Of a stretch of DNA of 64,000 bases, positions 55,117-64,000 are shown piece after piece. Below the pieces are notes generated by a model that was given only the letters and a program-made list of their open reading frames with translations, searched no databases and had not been told where the DNA came from. This DNA comes from Crocinitomicaceae bacterium (GTDB taxonomy: Bacteria; Bacteroidota; Bacteroidia; Flavobacteriales_D; Crocinitomicaceae), in assembly GCA_022447585.1 (NCBI GenBank), contig JAKVAR010000048.1, positions 1 to 64,000 of the forward strand, given 5' to 3'. Made by a program: the position numbers and the translations under genes. Position 1 is the first letter of the stretch; the number at the start of each line of letters is the position of its first letter.

Positions 55117-56184
55117 TTATTTCAAGCTAATCGTAGCTCCAACTGTATGAACCACACCGAATACGCCAGCGAAACGTGCCGCGTACTCAATTCCTAAAGC
55201 ACTCTTATTTTCTCCAACTAAAGCATCAACAGAGAAACCAGCAGTAGGGCCGATAAAAGCATTAGATCTGTTCTCAGCACTAAAGAGGTTCTTCTCATAA
55301 ACAAAACCACCCCTTAAGTTAAACGCAACTTTGTCCGCTGTCATAGCATAATCAAGACCTAAACGGAACTGATCCGCAGAAAATGAATTTGCTGTAAAAG
55401 CTAACGCTAAATTGATCTTGTTTCTTTCATTTAAGATGAAATCATATGCACCACCAATTGATAATAAAGAAGGTAGCTCATAACTCGCTGATCTTTGCTC
55501 TAAAGTCGCTTCAACACCAGTTGCCGTATAATAAATTTGATTTGCTAAACCATCACCTTTGAACTTAACAGTAGGTCCAACATTTTTAAGTGCAATACCA
55601 AACTTAATCTGATCTTGCTCTCCAGTTACATATCTAATACCGGCATCAATTGCTACTCCTGAAGATCTCAAGTTTGAAATACTTTCCGAAACAACTTTCA
55701 CATTAATACCTCCATAAATAGAACTAGAAAAAGTTCTAGCATAACCTATATTTATAATATTAGCTCTAGGCGAAAAGAAACCAATATTACCTTCAGGGTT
55801 AGCAACCGTAGTGATAGGAATATCGCCGTAGTTCAAAGATTGAACGCTCACTGCGATTACATCCGATTCAGTTACACGTTGAGCGATACCAGCACTGTTC
55901 ATTGCAATACCCGCATTACCCATCCAGTTTGTATAATTAAACTTAATCTGAGTCTTGTCCGTGAATGCTAAACCCGCAATATTAGTAAATGTAGCCTCTA
56001 GGCCATTAGTACTAGCTATACCAGCATCACCGGTAGCAACACTTCTTGACCATGGATTAATTAATAGATGTGATGCACCAGCAGAACCGACACGATCTTC
56101 ATTTCCTGCATTCACTGAGAAGCTCGATACTATCGCTGCTCCTACAAGTAAAGCACTTTTTATTTTAATAATTGAATTATTCAT
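55117..56184 (-). CDS. PorV/PorQ family outer-membrane protein
   Basis: A 355-residue outer-membrane beta-barrel. Start at 56184 (MNNSIIKIKSALLVGAAIVS) gives a signal peptide; an in-frame upstream start would enter the preceding gene. The N-terminus GSAGASHLLINPWSRSVATG with the following NGLEATFTNIAGLAF is a PorV (LptO) signature. FEIN-type barrel strands continue to a terminal LK. PorV shuttles T9SS cargo to the attachment machinery; this gene is third in an operon with a secreted protein and a TonB-dependent receptor, so it may be a dedicated paralogue. Confidence 0.88.
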   Translation of the reverse strand: MNNSIIKIKSALLVGAAIVSSFSVNAGNEDRVGSAGASHLLINPWSRSVATGDAGIASTNGLEATFTNIAGLAFTDKTQIKFNYTNWMGNAGIAMNSAGIAQRVTESDVIAVSVQSLNYGDIPITTVANPEGNIGFFSPRANIINIGYARTFSSSIYGGINVKVVSESISNLRSSGVAIDAGIRYVTGEQDQIKFGIALKNVGPTVKFKGDGLANQIYYTATGVEATLEQRSASYELPSLLSIGGAYDFILNERNKINLALAFTANSFSADQFRLGLDYAMTADKVAFNLRGGFVYEKNLFSAENRSNAFIGPTAGFSVDALVGENKSALGIEYAARFAGVFGVVHTVGATISLK

Positions 56185-56203
56185 TTCAAGTCGTTTTAGC
56201 TGA

Positions 56204-59200
56204 TTAAATACCTTGTAAATCAATTTGTCTCATTCCACCAAAGAATTTCAACACTTTTTCACCGACACCAGGGACATCCACATGTATAAGATAAACCCCT
56301 CCAGCAACTGGAATGTTTTTAAAGTTATTTAAATCCCAATCAACAGATGTCACTTCATTATCTTTCTCAAATGTTCTGACAAGTTTACCATTAGTACTGT
56401 ATATCTTAACCGTACACACTTCAGGTAAATTTGTGATCTTAACTCTCGTATCCAATCTATTTCTCTCATATTCAGAATATGCATAGTAAGGATTAGGCAC
56501 TACATTGATTAGGTCTAAAGCTGATGTAGCTTCCGCATTATCATTGTATTGAGTTGCAATATCATCAGTACTCCATGAATACATTGGTAAACCATTATTT
56601 GGTCCTCCAGTTACATCCGTTTCATTTGAGAAATGCTTGTACTCTTTATTAACTCTTAGCTTAATAGTAGCATCCGAACTTAAAAGATCTTGAGCTGGAG
56701 CCAATAATGGGTTAGCAACCCAACTAATAGAACCATAAAATCTCTTTCTCAATGCTAAATTTCCACCAGCAATATCCAATAAATCATCATAAGCAGCATT
56801 TCCCACTGTACCCTCCGCAACAGCCGGATCATACGCAGGGTAATCGTAAGACTGCAGTTGAGCATTTTTAGATTGATTCTGATAACTAAATACGTAGAAC
56901 GCGTGCTGACCTCCTAATATAGGAGAACCATTGTCATCCGCTAACCTATCCGTTGGATTCCAAATCATATCAGCTCCATTATCAGAAACTAGGAATGAAT
57001 TCTCACCGAACATCATATATAATCTTGCTCCAGATTCTACATCTATGGCATATCCAGGAAACCAGCCAAGACCAGTAGTACCTGAACCATCAGGATTACC
57101 ATTCTTATCCACGCTTGGACTTTCTCTCAAAGCACCAGCTTCAGCGCCACCAACATTTAATGCAGGGGCTCTACCTAACTCAATAACAGGACAACGTGTC
57201 CATTTAGATTTATCTCTTGTTAAAACAATATCGACTGAAGGTAAGTAACTGATTGATGAAATTCCTCTTGCCGATGCAGCATCATATCCATTGTAAGCAA
57301 TTGGTGCATAGCTCGCCTGATTAGCCACCAATTTATGAGGAGCAATTGTTCCACCAAGTATAGAAGACCATTCTTTATCTGCATCTTGCCCTAATAAATC
57401 AGGGTAGTTACAAGGGTCAGTATAGTCCAAATATTCCGGTAGTGTATTATCCGTACATTCATCATCATCAGGAGTAGCAGTACCACCCGTTGGATCATAA
57501 ATACCAGACAACACCCAGTTTGTTGGGTAGAAACGTGAGTCATCTTGAACACCTGACAACCATCGTTTAGTACTATCACTAAACGTAACTGAAGCGCCTA
57601 AGATATCAGTTCTTCTTTCAAAAGTTTGTCCAGAAGCACCATCGGCAAAGTAATAATTAGATTGATTAATCTGAACTGAGATACCCCATTGTGGAATCAA
57701 TTGTTCATTATCCGAAGAAATCGGTAAACTTGAAGCTACAGAATCAATTAGGTTTCCTCCTTCGCTTTCATAGCGCATTATTATCCAATCAGCCGTATCA
57801 CAAGAATTAGTAATCGTTGCAATATTATCTCTAAAAATACATTCAAAATAACCTTCAGCAACATTTAAAGGATCAACAACCTTAACGTTAATCGGGCCAG
57901 AACCATTTGCATAAACTGGATTCTCCATGTAACCATTCGCAATAATAGTCTCTTTTGAAGAGTTATTTAATTCCAGTGAGTTAGCTCCATTACCAAAACC
58001 ATCTAATCGCTTAATCTGAGGACCAGAACCATATTCAACCATTTGAATTGTACCACCAGCTTCCGGCGAAGGATTATGAGGTATAGCCGAAACAGATTTA
58101 ATCGAACCTCCATCAGCACCGAGACGAGAAGAGATATATGGCATTTGTTGACCATCTAATAAATTAGGATCCGAAGGATCATATTTTTTAAACTCGTTGT
58201 GCGCGTATGCTACTGCAATATAATAGTAAGTTTTATGATTAACTAGAGCTTTGTCACCTTGAGCAAAAGCATCTTCAGTCATTAAAAATGAATGTTGAAT
58301 ACCTGAATTTGCTGCTTCCACTTTTTGAACTGGAACAGAAAAGCCTAAATCTTCATCGAAATCAAAATTAACTAAATCAACAATATCGTTTTCAATATCA
58401 CATTGAGCCACTAATCTTGCTTTTGTACTTAACGGGTCACCTATTTCAGAAACTCCAGCGTCAGCATCTTGCATTTGATAAATTTGATACCCCTCAAAAG
58501 TGTAGTATCTATCAACATTCGGATCTACGATATTAATTTTGTCCTCTTCTCTATAAGACTCATTTTTGTTATTTGAAGATGAAGGATTCGAAATCGTTAA
58601 CACTAAAGAATTCTCTAATTCTTGAATGTCTAATCTAGGAGCATAAGGCGGCTCAAGAATTCTAAAACATGCATCAAATAAAGCTTGCGCTTTCGTATCA
58701 GCCTTTTTTAATGCTTCAACCGATCCAAATGCAGTCCCATCACTACCTCTGCCGTATACAATCCCAACAGTAATATTATTAACCGCACCTGGTTCCAAAA
58801 TAAAAGGTCCAGCTGATTGTACAAAACGTCGGTCTCCTTCAACATTTGATTCCGTAACTTCACTCCAGTCACCATTAACTATAGCTCCTTGAGTTGCCCA
58901 TCCTAATGGATCAGAATCACCAGGGAATAAATAATCAGAAGGAACCGTTCCAGTAAATCCTTGACCACCATAGTACATTTCTGAACCGTCTGCCCAAGAT
59001 CCCTCCATATAATTATAGAATTGAGCCGCAGTAGAAGGGTCACCATGTATACCAGCACCATTTGTATAATACGTAAAACGTCTCATACCATATCTTTCGT
59101 TATCAATAATCGAATCACTATATCCAATTCCAATACCAGAATAAACAATTCCATTTCCAGTAATTGCTTCTGCCACAGTTGGAACAACCATGACTTGATT

Positions 59201-60427
59201 TATTGAGTCAAAATAAGGTCCAACATTGTCAATCCCATCTGCATCTTGATAAGGTCCTTCAAAGAAGTCACATCCAACTGCAGGAGGATTCTCACCATAA
59301 CCAATCACCCCATTTCCAGACTCATCATTATTATCTCCATTATATGTATAACCAAGACCTCTCGACACATCACATCCAGCATAGTCATCTGTCGCATTTC
59401 CTACATCTGCATCAATATACTGGGAGAAATAAGTGTTCTGCAATGTTTGCGTACCTCTATTAATCAACTCGTAATTATAGAAAGTCATTCTATTCACTTC
59501 ATCGTTAGTTGCAAAGGCAAATGCCTGAGCTCTAATCTCCATACCAATTGGATCACCACCTGTTTCTCCGTGAATATTCCCTTTATCATTAAATACCCAC
59601 CAGTTTGTTTCATCTCCAAAAAGCGTAACTCTCCTATCAATACCACATTCGACGTCATCTCTATTTAAAATATCATCAAACCAAGGGTGATCACCATCAT
59701 CAACATTATACTCCCCATCAAGTCCATTCGTTGGATTATCATAAAATGGTGCTAAGTAATAATCTTGCCCTTTAGTTAAATCACCATGGGCAGGCCAGTT
59801 ATTCAAACGTATCATTGTTTCGTTCGTAGGTGCTACCACTTCAACACATTCATTGACCGGTGTAGTACCAACTTGACAATCAAACCAAGCGTTAAACCCA
59901 ATTACTTCCGCCTTCGTGATAGTATAAAACTTATCATAAGCCAAACAATCTTCTGGATTAATATCAGCTTGACCAAAATCACGCGTTGCTCCAGCCAAAG
60001 ATGGTTGACTAGGATCATAGTCTCCTGTTCCAGGAGTAACCGTTAATGGTCCAGGCCAGAAATCATTCGCAGAACGGAAAGTCAAAGCCGCTAGCTTCAA
60101 TTGACCATCAGCATTCGTTCCTCCCATCCATAAAGCCCCAGCATATATAACCTTCAAGCCAGAACCAGCAGGCACTTCATATGCCGAAACTAAAGTTGCT
60201 CTATTCGTCCACATAGAACCACCTTGTTCGATCAACGCGCTTACATCATTAAAATTCATAACTAAGCTGGCAGTTGCCGGAACACAATTTGCTCCTTTCA
60301 TTTGCTGCGAACTTTGTTGAGATTGAGTAGCCCCCGGGTTATCATTTACAGAGTGGTAGGCTAACGCACTATTGGCAAACAACAAAGAAGTTGTTCCAAG
60401 TACGATTGCTATTATTTGTCTTTTCAT
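56204..60427 (-). CDS. large secreted protein with T9SS-type C-terminal sorting domain
   Basis: A 1407-residue protein with a signal peptide (MKRQIIAIVLGTTSLLFANS, cleaved near ALA). Most of the chain is beta-rich, Asp/Asn/Gly-rich, with no enzymatic motif I can name; many DGD, DNDE and DSD patches suggest calcium binding. The last ~100 residues (INVVPNPYYAYSEYERN, TVKIYSTNGKLVRTFEKD, GGVYLIHVDVPGVGEKVLKF) resemble T9SS type A sorting domains. It is flanked by a TonB-dependent receptor (20-bp gap) and a PorV-like gene (19-bp gap). A receptor-associated surface protein is the best inference. Confidence 0.8.
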   Translation of the reverse strand: MKRQIIAIVLGTTSLLFANSALAYHSVNDNPGATQSQQSSQQMKGANCVPATASLVMNFNDVSALIEQGGSMWTNRATLVSAYEVPAGSGLKVIYAGALWMGGTNADGQLKLAALTFRSANDFWPGPLTVTPGTGDYDPSQPSLAGATRDFGQADINPEDCLAYDKFYTITKAEVIGFNAWFDCQVGTTPVNECVEVVAPTNETMIRLNNWPAHGDLTKGQDYYLAPFYDNPTNGLDGEYNVDDGDHPWFDDILNRDDVECGIDRRVTLFGDETNWWVFNDKGNIHGETGGDPIGMEIRAQAFAFATNDEVNRMTFYNYELINRGTQTLQNTYFSQYIDADVGNATDDYAGCDVSRGLGYTYNGDNNDESGNGVIGYGENPPAVGCDFFEGPYQDADGIDNVGPYFDSINQVMVVPTVAEAITGNGIVYSGIGIGYSDSIIDNERYGMRRFTYYTNGAGIHGDPSTAAQFYNYMEGSWADGSEMYYGGQGFTGTVPSDYLFPGDSDPLGWATQGAIVNGDWSEVTESNVEGDRRFVQSAGPFILEPGAVNNITVGIVYGRGSDGTAFGSVEALKKADTKAQALFDACFRILEPPYAPRLDIQELENSLVLTISNPSSSNNKNESYREEDKINIVDPNVDRYYTFEGYQIYQMQDADAGVSEIGDPLSTKARLVAQCDIENDIVDLVNFDFDEDLGFSVPVQKVEAANSGIQHSFLMTEDAFAQGDKALVNHKTYYYIAVAYAHNEFKKYDPSDPNLLDGQQMPYISSRLGADGGSIKSVSAIPHNPSPEAGGTIQMVEYGSGPQIKRLDGFGNGANSLELNNSSKETIIANGYMENPVYANGSGPINVKVVDPLNVAEGYFECIFRDNIATITNSCDTADWIIMRYESEGGNLIDSVASSLPISSDNEQLIPQWGISVQINQSNYYFADGASGQTFERRTDILGASVTFSDSTKRWLSGVQDDSRFYPTNWVLSGIYDPTGGTATPDDDECTDNTLPEYLDYTDPCNYPDLLGQDADKEWSSILGGTIAPHKLVANQASYAPIAYNGYDAASARGISSISYLPSVDIVLTRDKSKWTRCPVIELGRAPALNVGGAEAGALRESPSVDKNGNPDGSGTTGLGWFPGYAIDVESGARLYMMFGENSFLVSDNGADMIWNPTDRLADDNGSPILGGQHAFYVFSYQNQSKNAQLQSYDYPAYDPAVAEGTVGNAAYDDLLDIAGGNLALRKRFYGSISWVANPLLAPAQDLLSSDATIKLRVNKEYKHFSNETDVTGGPNNGLPMYSWSTDDIATQYNDNAEATSALDLINVVPNPYYAYSEYERNRLDTRVKITNLPEVCTVKIYSTNGKLVRTFEKDNEVTSVDWDLNNFKNIPVAGGVYLIHVDVPGVGEKVLKFFGGMRQIDLQGI

Positions 60428-60447
60428 AATGCTTTAGTAATTATGAC

Positions 60448-63400
60448 TTAAAAGTCGAATTTAACACCTAAACGTATAGTTCTAGGCGAACTAATATTAA
60501 ACGGATTCTGGATCTTCAAAGCATAATATTCTCTGAAAGATTGCTCATCTACTTGACTTTGAATCGAAGTTTGTGATTCAGCTGCAGCTAAGAATCCATC
60601 ATCATCCCAGTTACCTGTAGCTCTATAAACGTTCAATATATTGAACTGGTTGAATAAGTTGGTAACACGAACATATACATTTAAGAAAACCGGTTTCTTT
60701 TTATCCTCTTTACCTAATTCAAGGTTAAACGTTCTATCTAATTGTAAATCTAATCTGTAAGACCATGGTAATCTAGATCCATTTAAAGTTCCATCCAAAC
60801 CAGAATCCCCTGCTGGAATAATTAAACCGTCAGAAGTAATACCATTTTGATTTGAATAAGGAGAACCTGAGTAGATGTTAGAAACAAGGTTAAGTCCTGT
60901 ATTTTCTAGAAGATTAAATCCTTTAATAACAGGACCATTATAATCTCTTCCCTCACCATATCTGTAATCAAATGTAATTGCGAATGCATGTCTTTGATCA
61001 TAATCAAATGGTTGAATCGTTCTTAAGTTCGGCAAACCGGCATTCACAATACCTGCTCCCGAAGTTGCACTAGATCCAGTTCCATCTGCAAACTGCAACG
61101 TATAGTTAGCAGTCATTCTTATGTTTCCAGTACGACGCATATCATAAGCAATAGTAACACCTTTAACTGTACCAAAATCACGATTTCCGTAAGTTCTGTA
61201 TTGTCTTGGGTAAGCACCTGTAACATTAATCAATTGAACCATATCTCTCTGCTCTCTATAGAAGGCAGAAATTTTCAATGAAGACGTTTTAGTTAGTACT
61301 TGTTGAAATCCTAGCTCATAATCAATTGTTTTTTCCGGTCTTAAATTTGAATTATTAATAATCGCACTTCTATCATTAATAAATTGATATTGGAATGGAT
61401 CAAATCGAGTTCCTGAAGTAGGTCTTGTAGTTAACACATCATAATGCGCGAAGAAAGATGCTTCATCAGAAATAGGGAATGAAAAAGAAATACGAGGCAT
61501 AATGGAAACCTGAGCCTTGTAATCTTCGAATGCATCTTTAGTCGGACTAGACTGTCCTGGAGTTCTCAAGTAAGGTAAAATCCCTGTTGGACTTTCAACA
61601 ACGGAAGGATCTTCAACTTCAATCCCCTCTGCATTGTACCAAGTATCTCCACTTCTATATCCTAAAATCGTATTTGGGTCATACTCATCATTCACGTATA
61701 CTGTATAATCATCACCAATTGACGTTGGCACAGAAGCCCAAGGAGAAACTCCATTTTCAAATTCGTTTCTTGCCTCACCTGCAGTTTTAGCCTCATATAC
61801 TAAATAAGGATCTTTAAGAACTGGCTGATTTGCATCAAATACATCAACACGGACACCAACGTTAAATACGATATCACGGAAAGCAAATTTATCCATAATA
61901 TAACCTGCAATATACGTTGGCTGGTAAGCACCTACAAAACGCTTATAGTTACCATTCTCATCCACATCTACAAAGTAATCAGTAATATCAGTTTGACCTC
62001 TTACTTTTTTTCCAGTGTGATCAAATCCCCAGTATGAAACTAAAGAGTTTCCAGAATTCAATAATTCATCTGGAGAAAACATATCTAATTTAAATATGTT
62101 AGGATCATATTGATCAATATTAAGATATTCGCTACCGCCTCCACCTTCATTGATCAAACCTTCACCATTCAAGTATTCTCTTAAGTTATAATCGAAAAAA
62201 GATTGCTGATCGTTGTTTATTTGACCTCCATAAGAACCTCCATTTGTCGAAGCAGCCCCCGTATTAAGAGGTGCATATGCCGTGTAAACAACACCTAGAG
62301 AATCAAACGTTGTCGGAGAGTTTAAGTCTAACTCAGCAATATGAGAATTAGATAAAAGTCTAGCAACAGACCATAACCCCATCGGACCATTAACACTACC
62401 ATTAGATCTTGTACCATTAGTAAAACCTCTATCATAGCGTTGCTCGTATTCAAACCCTAAAGAAATAGAGTGGTCTCCGATATTAACCGCACCAGCACCT
62501 GTAGCACGAATCTGATCATTTTCCCTCTTACCAAATTGATTAAAAGGAGAACCAATATTACTCCAAATACCATAAACGCTTCTCGGAGCATCACCGTTTC
62601 TTAATCCATTGCCTTGTTGAACTTGAAGTAAATTTCTATAATTCTCTTCTTCTTGCCAATTAGTCTCGTAATCATATAAACCAAAATACTGAGAAGTTTG
62701 AGACGCTAACATTGGATTAGTTTCAGATGGCGTAAAAGTAACTTTTACATCAGCAGGAATAGTTGTTTGCATCGGTCCATTTATATCTGAAATACCACCG
62801 TAAGTTACCCTTCTTTCGATATCAAAAGTTCCAACGTGTCCATAATTAAACAAGTTATATCCGTGTTTAGGATCATATCTCTTAGTGTTCTCTTTAGAGT
62901 AATCGACCATTAACGTGTAAAATGCACTCTTTATTTTTGAAGAGCTTCCTTCCGTGTTATTCGTAAAACGTTGAGTTAAACGTCCATATACCCTCCAATC
63001 AAAATCTTCTCTAATACCGAAATTTGAAAAATTGAACAATGAATTTTGACGAGAATATATTGAACCTTTGCTATAATTCATCGAACCTCCAAATGTTAAA
63101 TTGACAGATGGCCCCGTATTAACGTCAATTTTTCCTTGAGCAGAAAAAGATCGAGATCTTGCATTCATTCTGAATGGTGTAGTCTCAAAATCCGCTTCTC
63201 TCAAGAAGTCAGTACTATAATAAGCACCACTTCCTGTTCCTGTTGGTGTAAGAGGAGCTTCTAATATTTGATCTCTAACATCTTTCTTAATTCTATAAGA
63301 TCCTCCTGACAGCGGTCTATTATCAACTTGATCTGTATAATTAGCTGAAAGTAAAAAACCCAATCTTGGTTTTGTTTTGTTCCCTAAAGAATCTTTCTGC

Positions 63401-64000
63401 ATCCATAATGGACCAGAAAACATCCCTTCAACTAAGTTATAACCAAACTTATCTAATCCATAAACATTACCATCATAACCATCAGGATCCTTACCATTAA
63501 AGTAGAATCCAGACGTTACACCCTCAATACTTCCGAAGTATTTTGAAGAAGGCCCCCTTGTTGTAATAGAGATAATACCACCTGTAGCATCACCATAGTT
63601 TGCAGGAAGTCCACCAGTAATTACAGATACCTCTTCTATTGCTGACTTAGGTAAGTTCGATGAACCACGAACCTTGATACCATCAATGTAAAAATAAGTT
63701 CCTTCAGAACGCGACCCCCTTACACTAATCTCTCCATCACCTTCAGATTTATTTACACCACCAACTGTTCCTGCAACGTCTGCAGCAGAACGAACTGGAA
63801 GCCTAGCTATATCCTCTCGAGTAACAGTTGCACCAGAAGCACCACCATTTCGATCAATCAAAGGAACTTTGTAGGCAACCACCTTAACCTCCTCGATATC
63901 TTGGACGTCTTTTGCCTTTCCAATTTCAAGATCATATAAGAATGTAATCTTGTCTGAACTAACAATCACCCCTTGCAAGGCCTGAGGCTTATAACCTTCA
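60448..64000 (-). CDS. TonB-dependent receptor, N-terminus beyond the right edge
   Basis: At least 1183 residues are visible and the frame is still open at the edge (the first visible residues EGYKPQALQGVIVS belong to a CarboxypepD_reg-like beta domain), so the true start and signal peptide lie outside. The plug domain follows (GASGATVTREDIARLPVRS, GGLPANYGDATGGIISITTR), then a large beta-barrel ending in the typical aromatic residue (LGVKFDF). This is an Oar/CirA-type outer-membrane transporter powered by TonB. Its substrate is unknown. It heads an operon with the 1407-residue secreted protein and a PorV-like protein. Confidence 0.92.
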   Translation of the reverse strand, partial: EGYKPQALQGVIVSSDKITFLYDLEIGKAKDVQDIEEVKVVAYKVPLIDRNGGASGATVTREDIARLPVRSAADVAGTVGGVNKSEGDGEISVRGSRSEGTYFYIDGIKVRGSSNLPKSAIEEVSVITGGLPANYGDATGGIISITTRGPSSKYFGSIEGVTSGFYFNGKDPDGYDGNVYGLDKFGYNLVEGMFSGPLWMQKDSLGNKTKPRLGFLLSANYTDQVDNRPLSGGSYRIKKDVRDQILEAPLTPTGTGSGAYYSTDFLREADFETTPFRMNARSRSFSAQGKIDVNTGPSVNLTFGGSMNYSKGSIYSRQNSLFNFSNFGIREDFDWRVYGRLTQRFTNNTEGSSSKIKSAFYTLMVDYSKENTKRYDPKHGYNLFNYGHVGTFDIERRVTYGGISDINGPMQTTIPADVKVTFTPSETNPMLASQTSQYFGLYDYETNWQEEENYRNLLQVQQGNGLRNGDAPRSVYGIWSNIGSPFNQFGKRENDQIRATGAGAVNIGDHSISLGFEYEQRYDRGFTNGTRSNGSVNGPMGLWSVARLLSNSHIAELDLNSPTTFDSLGVVYTAYAPLNTGAASTNGGSYGGQINNDQQSFFDYNLREYLNGEGLINEGGGGSEYLNIDQYDPNIFKLDMFSPDELLNSGNSLVSYWGFDHTGKKVRGQTDITDYFVDVDENGNYKRFVGAYQPTYIAGYIMDKFAFRDIVFNVGVRVDVFDANQPVLKDPYLVYEAKTAGEARNEFENGVSPWASVPTSIGDDYTVYVNDEYDPNTILGYRSGDTWYNAEGIEVEDPSVVESPTGILPYLRTPGQSSPTKDAFEDYKAQVSIMPRISFSFPISDEASFFAHYDVLTTRPTSGTRFDPFQYQFINDRSAIINNSNLRPEKTIDYELGFQQVLTKTSSLKISAFYREQRDMVQLINVTGAYPRQYRTYGNRDFGTVKGVTIAYDMRRTGNIRMTANYTLQFADGTGSSATSGAGIVNAGLPNLRTIQPFDYDQRHAFAITFDYRYGEGRDYNGPVIKGFNLLENTGLNLVSNIYSGSPYSNQNGITSDGLIIPAGDSGLDGTLNGSRLPWSYRLDLQLDRTFNLELGKEDKKKPVFLNVYVRVTNLFNQFNILNVYRATGNWDDDGFLAAAESQTSIQSQVDEQSFREYYALKIQNPFNISSPRTIRLGVKFDF

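Noticed and set aside
59246-59668. 140-residue plus-strand reading frame inside the 1407-residue gene
   Set aside because: Runs antisense to a clearly real gene; Ile/Ser/Thr/His-rich composition typical of reverse-complement shadows.
1-64000. tRNA genes, CRISPR arrays, insertion sequences, prophage
   Set aside because: Intergenic gaps are short, no repeat-spacer array or transposase was seen, and no tRNA-like cloverleaf could be read.

Overview
The window looks like a chromosomal segment from a marine or free-living member of the Bacteroidota, probably Flavobacteriales (a Crocinitomicaceae/Cryomorphaceae-like lineage). The evidence is direct. The DNA is AT-rich. Promoters fit the Bacteroidota pattern (TTG, a 17-23 nt spacer, TAnnTTTG). 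Type IX secretion (T9SS) parts and cargo with type A and type B C-terminal sorting domains are present. There is a sodium-pumping Nqr complex, a menaquinone pathway fragment and a large TonB-dependent receptor. No insertion sequence, prophage, CRISPR array or tRNA was seen. Most of the window is ordinary core and lineage-specific chromosome.

Layout. 1-550: the 5' tip of a 16S rRNA gene leaving the left edge on the minus strand, preceded by a leader and two to three tandem promoters. 572-5023 (minus): a small basic protein, then a probable six-gene operon (transcription order: NMO-like flavoprotein, hotdog protein, rhodanese, DUF368/PopT-like carrier, aroE, AlbA_2 protein). 5102-7008 (plus): menA-menC. 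6995-11009: a signalling block with a multi-domain hybrid histidine kinase, a receiver with a C-terminal membrane anchor, an acyl-carrier-like protein without the usual serine, and a divergent LytTR regulator. 11010-15543: tex, a lipoprotein cytochrome c, a CoA-transferase, a GNAT and a membrane protein. 15626-32478: secreted and surface proteins (an Omp28-like type A cargo, two giant type B cargo proteins, a VWD protein with an Arg/Pro-rich tail) mixed with peptidases (M42, an M16 pair), a second NMO-like protein, a GT9 and a GNAT.

32600-38640 (minus): complete nqrABCDEF with a terminator. 38843-42125: apaG, a TPR/TM protein and P5C dehydrogenase, the last two driven by back-to-back overlapping promoters. 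42210-47681: phenylacetyl-CoA epoxidase genes paaABCD (minus) facing away from two tandem paaE-type reductases and an SDR (plus). 47730-51775: an ECF sigma factor, a small membrane protein, a PorP/SprF-type protein and a TPR-PD40-OmpA-DUF1573 protein, probably one operon. 51827-55038: a DUF1624 acyltransferase, an SGNH hydrolase, HIT and greA. 55117-64000 (minus): a TonB-dependent receptor cut by the right edge, a 1407-residue secreted protein and a PorV-like protein, in one operon.

How the parts fit. Nqr (sodium export with quinone reduction) and menA/menC (menaquinone synthesis) serve one respiratory chain. P5C dehydrogenase and the Paa epoxidase are catabolic entry points. PorP-like and PorV-like proteins plausibly serve the T9SS cargo encoded nearby. 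The least explained modules are the kinase/tail-anchored receiver/ACP-like block at 6995-10185, the receptor/secreted protein/PorV operon at the right end, and the sigma factor-led PorP operon.
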